Assembly: GCA_001788015.1 (NCBI GenBank)
Contig: MFZO01000047.1
Location: forward strand, 68,266-100,725
DNA length: 32,460 nucleotides
DNA from: Candidatus Roizmanbacteria bacterium RIFCSPHIGHO2_02_FULL_38_11
GTDB lineage: Bacteria > Patescibacteriota > Microgenomatia > UBA1406 > GWC2-37-13
Direction: 5' to 3'
Under the pieces are notes generated by a model, which did no database searches, was not told the origin of the DNA, and worked only from the letters and a program-made list of their open reading frames with translations. Each line of letters opens with the position of its first letter. Position 1 is the stretch's first letter. Positions 6,405 to 14,187 of this stretch are shown in pieces. The position numbers were made by a program, and so were the translations under genes.

Positions 6405-6989
6405 TTATTTGAAATTAATTTCTATTTTTTGACTTTCCGGAGCAATTTTATCCTTTAAGGACGGTTCGCTTTTTAGACAACTCCCTGTGACATCACAAAT
6501 CACCTTTACTAAATTTTCCTTCGATATATAACCGTCAACAGTGTATTCCTGCGAGTCGTTAATACTTGAGAAAACAAAACTTGGTGTCAAACTTAATTTG
6601 TGTTTTTGCATAATATCAGCACATTTCTCCCGACTATACTTTTCCAACTTAAAAGCCTGACCCTCTTTTTGTAAAAGTTCATCAAAATGCTGATCCTCCA
6701 AAATACACCAAAAACAAACAGGCGAATAAAAATATTTTATGGTTAAGGTTGCGTCGGGATTACCGGATCGCTCATCAGGACAGTCGCTTTCCAGTCGAAT
6801 TTTTTGGCTAAATTTTACTTTCTTTACCGCTAATTGATTTTCAGAAATAATTAGTTGTTCTTTATTTTTGCTGATAGTCTTACGTAAAAAAATATTGGCA
6901 GCAACAAAAAAAAGAACGGTTATTAAACCGATTTTAGCCAACGCCTGCCGATTCTTATCGTTTTCAATGACAAATTTAGGCCAATGCAT
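6405..6989 (-). CDS. Membrane-anchored thioredoxin-fold protein with CFWC motif
   Basis: The 194-residue protein has one N-terminal membrane segment (about residues 19-36), then a thioredoxin-like domain. The redox motif is in FYSPVCFWCILED, and LTPSF supplies a cis-proline at the usual distance. Extra cysteines occur at ESDCPDE, REKCADI and ICDVTGSC. It likely acts outside the membrane as the partner of the CcdA protein that starts six bases downstream, reducing protein disulfides or metal-bound thiols. It resembles Dsb/TlpA-like proteins, but the C-terminal cysteine pair is not typical of TlpA. The ATG lies one base after the stop of the upstream gene. Confidence 0.8.
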   Translation of the reverse strand: MHWPKFVIENDKNRQALAKIGLITVLFFVAANIFLRKTISKNKEQLIISENQLAVKKVKFSQKIRLESDCPDERSGNPDATLTIKYFYSPVCFWCILEDQHFDELLQKEGQAFKLEKYSREKCADIMQKHKLSLTPSFVFSSINDSQEYTVDGYISKENLVKVICDVTGSCLKSEPSLKDKIAPESQKIEINFK

Positions 6990-6990
6990 G

Positions 6991-7239
6991 TTAACAACCT
7001 CCTACCTGTTGCGGAACTTGTTGTAGAGCTGCCGGTAAGCTTGACTTGCCGGCGGTAGTGTCAGACGATGTGCCATCCGTAGACGAAGTTTTATTTTTTC
7101 CGATAAGTTTAGTTAAAGTTATCGTCTGTACGACAGAAACAAAAACCAAGACCGTCAAAATCCCGACAATTAACATATTGAGATTAAAGCGTACGGTGAA
7201 CTGTTTGTTATTTTTTCCGGTTTCAATATTATTAGGCAT
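6991..7239 (-). CDS. 82-residue membrane protein ending in QQVGGC
   Basis: The N-terminal part (KQFTVRFNLNMLIVGILTVL) carries one membrane segment. A Ser/Thr/Gly-rich linker follows, and the protein ends PAALQQVPQQVGGC with cysteine as the last residue. The segment before the membrane resembles GQFTVTLSIDKFL in the redoxin at 9479-10225, so the two may share an N-terminal module. I chose the ATG at 7239 because AAGGGGG lies eight bases upstream; a GTG at 7248 in the same frame overlaps that site. It heads the second thiol operon. Function is unknown; a redox-active or metal-binding tail is plausible. Confidence 0.72.
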   Translation of the reverse strand: MPNNIETGKNNKQFTVRFNLNMLIVGILTVLVFVSVVQTITLTKLIGKNKTSSTDGTSSDTTAGKSSLPAALQQVPQQVGGC

Positions 7240-7301
7240 AAATTTCACCCCCTTAGTTTTTAAAAGAACTATTTAACTGAACGTGCGACATAATCCCCAC
7301 G

Positions 7302-7375
7302 TTCATCCTGAGCGAGCGAAGTGAGTCGAAGGATCCCAGCGATTAAAGATCCCTCGCCTATAGCTTCGGGATGAA
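7302..7375. repeat. Dispersed palindromic repeat between the two thiol operons
   Basis: It begins TTCATCCTGAGCGAGCGAAG and ends with GGATGAA, so its ends are inverted. The core contains GTCGAAGGATC, as in other members of the family in this window. Confidence 0.7.
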
Positions 7376-7395
7376 GGTGAATTAATGATCCACCT

Positions 7396-7561
7396 TCATT
7401 TAACCGATTCAAACTCCTGCATCATTAATTGTTCTGACCGGACGGTAGACAGACTTTCGCTCAGCCAATCGTCTACCGATACTTTAAGCGGATCTGTCCC
7501 TTTTGCCTGTAGGTAAGCCGCAGCAAAGCAGATCCGTGATGGCAAAAGTAATTGTTTTCAT
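7396..7561 (-). pseudogene. Small gene with an apparent one-base frameshift, or structured RNA
   Basis: After the ATG at 7561, the reading frame becomes open for 53 codons only if one A of the AAAA run in codons 2-3 is removed; it would then read MKQLLLPSRICFAAAYLQAK... to ...EQLMMQEFESVK. As written, the ATG frame stops after 25 codons. The same stretch contains three perfect 8-bp inverted repeats: CGGTAGAC 7443-7450 with 7471-7478, CGGATCTG 7489-7496 with 7529-7536, and CTTTTGCC 7500-7507 with 7541-7548. The last two interleave like a pseudoknot. It follows the 154-residue protein gene by seven bases. Real gene, decayed gene or RNA structure all remain possible. Confidence 0.4.
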
Positions 7562-7568
7562 AAATTTA

Positions 7569-8033
7569 TTATAACTCCCATTTGAATCCTCTCTCTGGTA
7601 CTTGCGCGATATTGGTCATTACAAGTTCCACATATTTTGTTTCGGTTAATGGATTATTAAAGGTGAGAACGCCACTTCGATGATGGCCGCCTGGAGGGTT
7701 ACCGTTCCATACAGATTTGTCAAAAACATTTCCTTTGTCATCAGCGAGAATAATTACTTGAGGTATGTCAAAGGTTAGATCGACAGAGTGAGTATTAAAC
7801 TCTATATCAAATATAGGTTTTTCTCCGACTTTTAAGATTTTTGGTTTAACGGTAACCGTAACATTTCCGCCCTTGTTTTCTTGATAAGCCAACTTATTTT
7901 GTTGAGGTTGTACGGTGACATCGCTAGATTTTGTTTGTGAAATCTCGTTAGAACTTTTTCCCATCAGATTTATTCCAATCAATAAGACAATAACTATTAA
8001 AACTAAAAATAAAAATTTATTTATACTAGACAT
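7569..8033 (-). CDS. Membrane-anchored extracytoplasmic protein of unknown family
   Basis: The 154 residues comprise one N-terminal membrane segment (KFLFLVLIVIVLLIGINLMG), a polar linker, and a likely beta-sandwich domain (VTVTVKPKILKVGEKPIFDI onward). A striking loop, NPPGGHHRSGVL, could bind metal through its histidines. There are no cysteines. It is the last gene before the 320-base gap and starts nine bases after the Cys/His membrane protein upstream, so it belongs to the same transcript. I do not recognise the family; location among thiol and metal-type proteins suggests a metal-binding or chaperone-like role. Confidence 0.7.
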   Translation of the reverse strand: MSSINKFLFLVLIVIVLLIGINLMGKSSNEISQTKSSDVTVQPQQNKLAYQENKGGNVTVTVKPKILKVGEKPIFDIEFNTHSVDLTFDIPQVIILADDKGNVFDKSVWNGNPPGGHHRSGVLTFNNPLTETKYVELVMTNIAQVPERGFKWEL

Positions 8034-8042
8034 AATAGATTG

Positions 8043-8516
8043 TTAAATTTTTAGACTTACGTGACTTTTAATCTTTTGAATTTGTTTCAACATATAAAAT
8101 ATGCCAAATCCATTCATAATAACGCCAAGCATGATTAAAGGAATTTGATAACGGGTTAAGAATGCCGCAGCTCCGGAAAGCCCGATAATCGGCAACACTT
8201 CGCTCAAATGATGAGCACAACAAGCCACCATAGAGATGCTTGAAGCAGTCCCTGATGTTGTTGCAATTGTTTTTCCCGATTTTATCAGTTTTGAATTTTG
8301 AGTTGTGGTTTTGAGTTTTGACATTTGACTTTTGAGTTTAGTATATAAGCCAATCTGTGTTCCAAATCCAACAGAAAGCAGCATCATCCAATACCACAGA
8401 TCTTGAAACTGCGAGATAGTAGCAGACCAGCTTTTGGAAGAAATTCCCATCACTATAAAATAAAAAAGAATCAGTCCTCCCGCCGCAATGACTCCATTTC
8501 TTATTGGCTTTCCCAT
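8043..8516 (-). CDS. Membrane protein with ACCAHH motif (putative metal-handling)
   Basis: The 157-residue protein has about four membrane segments. The notable motif is SMVACCAHHLSEVLPIIGLS, a vicinal cysteine pair followed by two histidines at the start of a membrane helix, reminiscent of the paired cysteines in MerT-type metal transporters. The similarity is at motif level only. A basic Lys/Thr-rich loop separates the second and third segments. It lies between the ICMT-like gene (31 bases upstream) and the histidine-loop protein, in the same orientation. Metal transport or sensing is an inference; no substrate can be named. Confidence 0.72.
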   Translation of the reverse strand: MGKPIRNGVIAAGGLILFYFIVMGISSKSWSATISQFQDLWYWMMLLSVGFGTQIGLYTKLKSQMSKLKTTTQNSKLIKSGKTIATTSGTASSISMVACCAHHLSEVLPIIGLSGAAAFLTRYQIPLIMLGVIMNGFGIFYMLKQIQKIKSHVSLKI

Positions 8517-8547
8517 GTTTTCATTATATGAAGGTAAGATTAAAATT

Positions 8548-9210
8548 TTATGAAGATAAATCTACTAAGTTTAATACGTTTTTACTAAGAATTCTCAAAG
8601 ACGGGAAAAAACCTGGCGTTGTTTTTTTATAATCTACGTAGATGTTGCCAAATTTTTTAACCATCTCTTTTTCTTCTTGTTTTGCTAATAAGATATAGCG
8701 AATGATAAGAACCGGCGCCATGACAAGTGTGATAAGCGTTGGCCACTGGAGAAGAAACCCGATGATGATCAGGATAAAGGCAAAATATTGCGGATGACGT
8801 AAATATCTGTATGTTCCTGTAACAGCAAGCGCTCCCTTACTCGATGATTGATACAAAGTTTTCCAGGCATTACCTAAAAGCATTAATCCTCCGATGATAA
8901 AAACACTGCTCACGATGTGAAGAACATTAAAGTGAGGGTCACCCTTGAGTCCAAGCAACGTATTAAGAAGATGACCGTTATTGTGGGACAGATCAAGACC
9001 TAAAAACTGATTTCCAAAGTAGGAGGTAAGAAGATAAATGGTTAGAGGAAATCCATACATTTCAACGAATAAAGCAACTATAAATGCTCCAAAAATTTTG
9101 TATGTTCTCCAATCGGTTTTTGTCCTCGGTTTAAACGCAGTTTTGACAAAGAAGAGAAAAAGAATAATGTTAAACAAAACCATTAGCCAGTTGCCGTATT
9201 CATATTTCAT
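8548..9210 (-). CDS. Isoprenylcysteine carboxyl methyltransferase-like membrane protein
   Basis: The 220-residue protein has several membrane segments and the C-terminal signature of the ICMT/phospholipid-methyltransferase-like family: TGTYRYLRHPQYFAF (RHPQY at 138-142) and later EEKEMVKKFGNIYVDYKKTT near residues 178-197, then PGFFPSL. These residues form the S-adenosylmethionine and substrate site in the family. Most bacterial members have no proven substrate, and relatives often accompany metal-resistance genes. Its ATG overlaps the upstream thioredoxin-like stop as ATGA. The presence of proteins ending in cysteine in this island makes a C-terminal cysteine substrate worth testing. Confidence 0.85.
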   Translation of the reverse strand: MKYEYGNWLMVLFNIILFLFFVKTAFKPRTKTDWRTYKIFGAFIVALFVEMYGFPLTIYLLTSYFGNQFLGLDLSHNNGHLLNTLLGLKGDPHFNVLHIVSSVFIIGGLMLLGNAWKTLYQSSSKGALAVTGTYRYLRHPQYFAFILIIIGFLLQWPTLITLVMAPVLIIRYILLAKQEEKEMVKKFGNIYVDYKKTTPGFFPSLRILSKNVLNLVDLSS

Positions 9211-9482
9211 AGAGTTCGATGTTGAAAGGTTATCAAACTGGAAATTTTTTCAAACAATTTTTCTTTATCGAGATTCCCGACTGAGAAAAGTTCATCATTG
9301 ATGATGATTCCGGGATTTGCCATAATTCCATATTTAACAGCAAGCTCCAGTCCCTTCAAACTCATCACGTCATATTCTTCAATCTTAAGCTTTGGATATT
9401 GAATTTTTGCTTCATCAAGAATTTGTTTTGCCTGAACGCATTCGCTACAGCTTTGTGATGTCAGAAACTGAATCGTGATCAT
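9207..9482 (-). CDS. Small thioredoxin-like protein with CSEC motif
   Basis: This 91-residue protein is a minimal thioredoxin or glutaredoxin-like fold. The redox motif is in TSQSCSECVQAK (CxxC at 12-15), and ANPGIIIN gives the cis-proline. There is no signal or membrane segment, so it should be cytoplasmic, where it could feed electrons to the CcdA protein encoded upstream. Both ends overlap neighbours by ATGA (redoxin before it, ICMT-like after it), indicating a translationally coupled operon. Confidence 0.88.
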   Translation of the reverse strand: MITIQFLTSQSCSECVQAKQILDEAKIQYPKLKIEEYDVMSLKGLELAVKYGIMANPGIIINDELFSVGNLDKEKLFEKISSLITFQHRTL

Positions 9483-10225
9483 GATTGGGATTGTTTTATA
9501 TGTTCGATAAGTTCATTGGTAGGAGCATTCATATTAGGAAAGTCAGAAGAAGAGTGTACTTTTCCTTCTGGATTGATATGTACATAAGTGTGGCCGGGTC
9601 GATCATCATGCATAGAAGAAGGTGTTCCCAATACTTTATAAGCAGCTGCCACCTTTCGTTCTGAATCAATCAGAATTGGCGTGACAATTTTTTCCTCTTT
9701 CAGGATCGGGTCCCAGGTTTGTTGGTCGTCTACGCTTATGGGTATTATAACGGTGTTGAGATTTTCAAATTCAGCCTTATAGCGTTCAAGCCGGGAAACT
9801 TCCTGCCAGCAGGGACTGCACATCACGCCTTCGTTAAAAAAGAGTAAAATGTCTTTTCCTTTGTAGTTCGCCAAAGAGATTGTTGTTCCGGAAGTCGATG
9901 GTAAGCTAAAGTCTGGAGCATCGGCTCCTTCTGCAAGCGGTTCAAATTTTTTATTTCCTGCTCCTCCTCCGTGATGTGACGACATGTCATCCGCTTGATT
10001 GGTTGGAGAGTTATTTTGAGCAGAAGCACCCTGCACATCGGATTTGGTTTTATTTCTGCTGCTCACAACAGTGTAGCCTACGACAATTGTTCCAATAACA
10101 AGGGTAATCAATACATAAGTAAGAAATTTATCAATTGAGAGGGTGACCGTAAACTGACCCGTTGGTTTTTTTTCGCTATCTGATTCCTGTTTATTATGGT
10201 TCTTGTCTTCATTACAACAATCCAT
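9479..10225 (-). CDS. Membrane-anchored redoxin (peroxiredoxin/TlpA-like)
   Basis: The 248 residues start MDCC, followed by a charged cytoplasmic segment, one membrane segment (about 33-55), a linker with SSHHGGG, and an AhpC-TSA/redoxin domain from about residue 100 (APDFSLPS). The redox site is FFNEGVMCSPCWQEV with C136 and C139, and LGTPSSM follows with the expected proline. The protein should act outside the membrane, reduced through CcdA, and remove peroxides or reduce disulfides. The pre-membrane sequence GQFTVTLSIDKFL resembles that of the QQVGGC protein. It lies 43 bases after the ccdA-like gene. Confidence 0.85.
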   Translation of the reverse strand: MDCCNEDKNHNKQESDSEKKPTGQFTVTLSIDKFLTYVLITLVIGTIVVGYTVVSSRNKTKSDVQGASAQNNSPTNQADDMSSHHGGGAGNKKFEPLAEGADAPDFSLPSTSGTTISLANYKGKDILLFFNEGVMCSPCWQEVSRLERYKAEFENLNTVIIPISVDDQQTWDPILKEEKIVTPILIDSERKVAAAYKVLGTPSSMHDDRPGHTYVHINPEGKVHSSSDFPNMNAPTNELIEHIKQSQS

Positions 10226-10268
10226 GTTCTATTTATACTTAATCAAGTATTAAGATTTAATGAATAAT

Positions 10269-11111
10269 TCATTTTGTTTTTGCTTTTTTCAAAAATAAAA
10301 ATATGACAACTAATAAAATAGTTAAAGCGGCCCAATCCGGAATAGATTGGGTCAATGTAAGTATCTTTTTTTGGGCAATTGTCAGATAGGCGATGAGTTG
10401 AGATTGTGAAGGCGAGATCGAAGTAATTTTATTGCTAAAAGCAAGATAGAGAATATACAATCCTATGACCAGAAAAATAATTCCGGTTATCAGGTTGGTC
10501 GAGTGAATATGATAAGTTCGTTTAAATAATGAGAAACGAATCATTACTCCTCTAACTAATTTGCTTTCCGACCAGTTGAAACTGTCCCAAAAGTAGGCAA
10601 TGACAAACATCGGAAAGACCATACCGAATACGTAAGTCAAAGATAAAATGAGAGCTTGAAAAAGACTGGCTGAAAGCGCATTTAATGTCAGAACTCCGGC
10701 TAAAACCGGCGCACAACAGGAAGACGCCAGGCCGGAAAATAAACCTAATACATAGATCGACAGAACATCATGTTTTTTGAGAAGCGGAAGTTGTTTAAAA
10801 GGCATCGACAGCTTCTTACCGGAGAAAGATAAGAATGCAATAAGTAGCATTAATATTCCGCCTAAATAAAATACCTGCGTATGGTATCCCTTGAAAAATT
10901 GTGTTAAATAGGCGACTCCCAGCCCTATTGGAACAAGAATCGTTGCCACGCCAAAAAAGAAAACAAAAGTCATAAGGATAATCGCTTTTTTTTGTTTGAA
11001 TGTGTAGGCAAAATAAGCCGGCAGCATAAACGTGATACAGCAGGGTGCGAAAAGAGCAACAATGCCAGCTAGAAATGAAGCGATGATCGAGGCTTCAAAT
11101 AATATATTCAA
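10269..11111 (-). CDS. CcdA/DsbD-type membrane protein (first copy)
   Basis: The 280-residue protein has about seven or eight hydrophobic segments. The family cysteines appear doubled: APCCITFMLP (C24, C25) and SSCCAPVLAG (C132, C133). CcdA proteins transfer electrons from cytoplasmic to extracytoplasmic thioredoxin-like partners. The adjacent redoxin and CSEC thioredoxin genes supply likely partners on each side of the membrane. The start is a TTG at 11111 that overlaps the stop of the upstream 59-residue gene as TTGA, a coupling arrangement like ATGA. The paired cysteines differ from the second copy, which has single ones. Confidence 0.87.
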   Translation of the reverse strand: MNILFEASIIASFLAGIVALFAPCCITFMLPAYFAYTFKQKKAIILMTFVFFFGVATILVPIGLGVAYLTQFFKGYHTQVFYLGGILMLLIAFLSFSGKKLSMPFKQLPLLKKHDVLSIYVLGLFSGLASSCCAPVLAGVLTLNALSASLFQALILSLTYVFGMVFPMFVIAYFWDSFNWSESKLVRGVMIRFSLFKRTYHIHSTNLITGIIFLVIGLYILYLAFSNKITSISPSQSQLIAYLTIAQKKILTLTQSIPDWAALTILLVVIFLFLKKAKTK

Positions 11112-11287
11112 TGGTGACTATGTTTTGAATTTTTATCATGCTCCCCGCGCATCATAAAGATATGCATAAGAGGGCAAACAAGCAAAAATCCGTAAAATAA
11201 TACAGAATTGACCGGCAACTTAAATATAAATATTGCCGTGGCTGCAACACTAACTCCGATTAAACAGATCGCCAAAAGATTTTTCAT
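11108..11287 (-). CDS. DUF2933-like small membrane protein, 59 residues
   Basis: The protein reads MKNLLAICLIGVSVAATAIF, a second hydrophobic stretch, then VCPLMHIFMM and a tail rich in His (HDKNSKHSHH). The CPLMH..M segment and histidine tail match the small DUF2933-type proteins, which often occur in copper or heavy-metal resistance loci. The frame is short but supported by a clean coupling overlap: its TGA overlaps the TTG start of the CcdA gene. It is the first gene of this operon, 67 bases after the histidine kinase. Confidence 0.78.
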   Translation of the reverse strand: MKNLLAICLIGVSVAATAIFIFKLPVNSVLFYGFLLVCPLMHIFMMRGEHDKNSKHSHH

Positions 11288-11354
11288 AACAACCTGAATA
11301 AATTTATAACTGCTGTCAGTATAAAAAAACAGTCATTAAGAAAATATGAAGAGC

Positions 11355-12347
11355 TTAAGTTAAAGGAAGAATGATTGTGAAAATAGTTCCCTGCCCGATC
11401 TTACTTTTAACTTTGATTTCTCCCCGATGTGAAAGAATAATCGCTTTGGCGATTGCCAAACCCAAGCCTGAACCGAAGACTTTTTCTGATGATGAACCGC
11501 GATAAAAACGGTCAAAAATATGCACAGTGTCTTTTTGGGAAATACCACGGCCGGTATCTTTAATTGTTACAGCAGCCATCGTGTCAGTTTTTTTCATCAC
11601 CATCTCAATTTTTCCCTTTTGAGAAGTGTATTTAATTGCATTATCAATGATATTTAAAATCGCCCTTCCCAGCTTATCTTTAAATCCATAAACTGTAACG
11701 TCTTTAACAAAAGAACCTGAAACGCCTATTTTTTTCTGTACGGCCATTTTCTGCGCGGTTTCCAAAAGATCAGCCATAAGTTCAGTGAGATTAAAAGACT
11801 TGGCGTTTTTTTGCTCTTGAGGTGTCTCTGACCAAGCTAAATCTAAGACGTTCTTTAACGTGGATGATAGTCGGTGAGTTTCGGAAAGAGATTCTTGCAG
11901 AGCTTTTTGATAATCAATATTCTCTCTTTTTTGTTGCAGGGCTACTTCGATTGTGCTTCTCAAAGTCGCAAGAGGAGTTTTAAGTTCGTGTGCTACATCG
12001 GCGATAAACTGTTGTTCCCGTTTAAAGGCATTGTGCAATCTGTCAAGAAGCTCGTTAAACGAATATGCAAGTTCTTCTATCTCATCTTCACTTTGAATAT
12101 CTTTTATACGCTCGTCAAGATTTTTACTCGAGATCATTTTCATTTTTGAAGATAAATAAGTGAGAGATTTTGTGATTTTATAAATGATGGTAAAACCAAA
12201 AACTGCTAGAGTTAGAAAAAGCAGGGTCAGAAAAAAAGCTCCGTTTTCTAATTCGAATACATGAACTATCAGAATTATAAATATAGTCATCAAAAGGAGG
12301 CTACCTATATACCATATAAAAAGCCGGCTCTTTAGACTTTTAAACAT
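11355..12347 (-). CDS. Sensor histidine kinase, HAMP type with minimal extracellular loop
   Basis: The 330-residue kinase has two membrane segments (about 9-31 and 37-58) joined by only a few residues, so it has no real extracellular sensor domain. A HAMP segment follows, then HisKA with HELKTP (H120 is the phosphorylation site) and a complete ATPase domain: N-box LNIIDNAIKY (231-240), DTGRGIS (264-270) and GSGLGLAIA (292-300). The short loop suggests intramembrane sensing of envelope or metal stress. Its partner is most likely the OmpR-type regulator at 14188-14859, separated from it by one unrelated gene. The thiol operon starts 67 bases downstream. Confidence 0.93.
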   Translation of the reverse strand: MFKSLKSRLFIWYIGSLLLMTIFIILIVHVFELENGAFFLTLLFLTLAVFGFTIIYKITKSLTYLSSKMKMISSKNLDERIKDIQSEDEIEELAYSFNELLDRLHNAFKREQQFIADVAHELKTPLATLRSTIEVALQQKRENIDYQKALQESLSETHRLSSTLKNVLDLAWSETPQEQKNAKSFNLTELMADLLETAQKMAVQKKIGVSGSFVKDVTVYGFKDKLGRAILNIIDNAIKYTSQKGKIEMVMKKTDTMAAVTIKDTGRGISQKDTVHIFDRFYRGSSSEKVFGSGLGLAIAKAIILSHRGEIKVKSKIGQGTIFTIILPLT

Positions 12348-12405
12348 ATTTTGTTACTTTTATTAAATAAAGAGTTTAGAATTTTTTTAAAATACTGCAA
12401 AATTA

Positions 12406-14082
12406 CTAGTTCTGTAATGTGTCTCTTACAAGTTTTTTATTCTCCATTGTTGGCGAAAGTTGATACAGATATTTAGCTAATTCAAGTGCTTTTTCTTTAT
12501 TATTGTTTTGATAATAAGTAATGACTAAAGCCTTAATGAGTCTAATATTATTTGGAAAATAAGAAAGGCCTTTTTCTGAAAGTTCAATCGTTTCATTATA
12601 TTTCTTTTGTGAAAGAAGCAGATAAGCTAAATTTTCATAAGCGTTATAATAATTTCCTTTAGCAATAGATATTCTATATAATTTCTCTGCTTTCTTTGTA
12701 TTTCTTTCATATAAAGCGTAATAAACTGCTAAATTATTATAGGCAGGCCACCATTCGGGAGCCAATTTAATTGATTTTTCAAAGTGCCGTTTTGATTCTT
12801 CCCACTGTTTTACTTTTCCCAGCTCCACCCCAACATTATTTTCCAAGTCAAACGCATTCTTTGAAATTTGCACATCATGGCTATAAAGCGTATAACCATC
12901 CTTCCAATCCATATTCCGAATTATAGTTCTTGCAGATAAAACTAAGACAATCAAGATCGGAAAAAATATTACCTTTTTTATATTGATTCTGTCTAAATAA
13001 AATAAATAAATAGTTCCGAATACTCCCAATAATCCAAGATGAGGTGAATAAAACCAACGATCAGCAACAGTCATATCTAATGGCAGTATTTGAAGATGAA
13101 ATCCCAATCCAAGTAAGAATATCGAAACGAAAAATAAATATATGCTAAATAGCTTTCTTTTTTGTAGAAAAAGTTTACTACCAAAGTAAATCAAGCAAAA
13201 AAAGAATATTAAATCTAAGACAAGAGGTAAAAAGAAACCAGAAAAACTAAAGTTTTTTACAATCCAATGTTGACTGACCGCGATATGCTGAGGCCATAGA
13301 TAGAGTTTTAAATAATAAAGAATAATTTTCGGCATATTTATCATCCGTTCCCAAAAAGATAAATTTGCAATAGGAGCTACATTAAATTTAGTAAAGTAAA
13401 TGCGAGCTATTAAGAAACGCAAGGCGCTATATATAGTTAAAAATGGAACAAGTGAAATTAAAAAAGAATAAGGTTTCTCTTTTTTAACTAACAAGATATA
13501 TACAAAAATTATTGGTATAAAAAGTGCCGTAGTTTCTTTTGTTAATAAACCTAATAAAATATAGATAGCTGCAATTAAATAATTAACCATTCTTGAATTT
13601 TTAATCACCAAGAGAAGTGCAAAAGAGCCAAAAAAGAATGAAAGCACATCCTGAAGTGCGGCAGAATATACAACCGCCTCCGTATTTATGGGATGAACCA
13701 AAAATAGGGTGGCTAAAAAAAACGAAAGCCAATCTCTTTTTAGAAAGTGCTGCAATATAAAAAATACAATTACAGTATTCGCTATATGAATGAGAAGCTG
13801 AGATAGGTGAAAAGGGAAAGGATTAGGACCAAAAACAGTATAAAGAATAGAAAAGAAACTTGTCATCAAAGGCCTATAATAGATACCTGTTAATTTGGGA
13901 GAGCCTGATACATTGAATGTCCCACCCTTAAAAAATGAGGGGATATTGCTTATCGAGTGAACCAGCGAGTTATTAAGTATTTGTTCCTCATCATCCCAAA
14001 CAAAACGGTTAAATAAGGAATTCGCATAAACAATAAAACCAATTAAGGTTATTAGCAGAATAAACCTATATTTCTTCATCAT
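12406..14082 (-). CDS. TMTC/PMT-like glycosyltransferase (GT-C fold) with C-terminal TPR repeats
   Basis: The 558-residue protein has about ten or more membrane segments and features of polyprenyl-linked-sugar transferases: FVWDDEEQ with the acidic pair D30-D31 in the first extracytoplasmic loop, IYYRPLMTSF, and HPINTEAVVYSAALQDV near residue 130, the hallmark of the TMTC/DUF1736 group. The C-terminal third (about 410-550) contains TPR-like helix pairs (WWPAYNNLAVYYAL, YYNAYENLAYLLLSQKKYNE). It probably transfers a sugar from a lipid carrier to surface proteins. It sits between a response regulator and its likely kinase and looks more AT-rich than both, which suggests insertion into a two-component operon. 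Confidence 0.82.
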   Translation of the reverse strand: MMKKYRFILLITLIGFIVYANSLFNRFVWDDEEQILNNSLVHSISNIPSFFKGGTFNVSGSPKLTGIYYRPLMTSFFSILYTVFGPNPFPFHLSQLLIHIANTVIVFFILQHFLKRDWLSFFLATLFLVHPINTEAVVYSAALQDVLSFFFGSFALLLVIKNSRMVNYLIAAIYILLGLLTKETTALFIPIIFVYILLVKKEKPYSFLISLVPFLTIYSALRFLIARIYFTKFNVAPIANLSFWERMINMPKIILYYLKLYLWPQHIAVSQHWIVKNFSFSGFFLPLVLDLIFFFCLIYFGSKLFLQKRKLFSIYLFFVSIFLLGLGFHLQILPLDMTVADRWFYSPHLGLLGVFGTIYLFYLDRINIKKVIFFPILIVLVLSARTIIRNMDWKDGYTLYSHDVQISKNAFDLENNVGVELGKVKQWEESKRHFEKSIKLAPEWWPAYNNLAVYYALYERNTKKAEKLYRISIAKGNYYNAYENLAYLLLSQKKYNETIELSEKGLSYFPNNIRLIKALVITYYQNNNKEKALELAKYLYQLSPTMENKKLVRDTLQN

Positions 14083-14187
14083 GTTAAATTAATTCTAGCA
14101 TGGTTTACAAACCATCTCTCTAACAATTCATAAGGATTTATAAAGAAGCAGAAACGTAAGATCAGAACAACTTAGAGAGCTAAAGAA

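Noticed and set aside
7486-7561. 25-codon frame MKTITFAITDLLCCGLPTG read as a heavy-metal-associated (HMA) peptide
   Set aside because: The start resembles HMA proteins, but the CxxC motif is missing and the frame ends at once; the shifted frame is longer and more protein-like.
14099-14116. ATGGTTT/AAACCAT inverted repeat between the regulator and the TMTC-like gene as a terminator
   Set aside because: The stem is short, the loop only two bases and no T-run follows on the gene strand.
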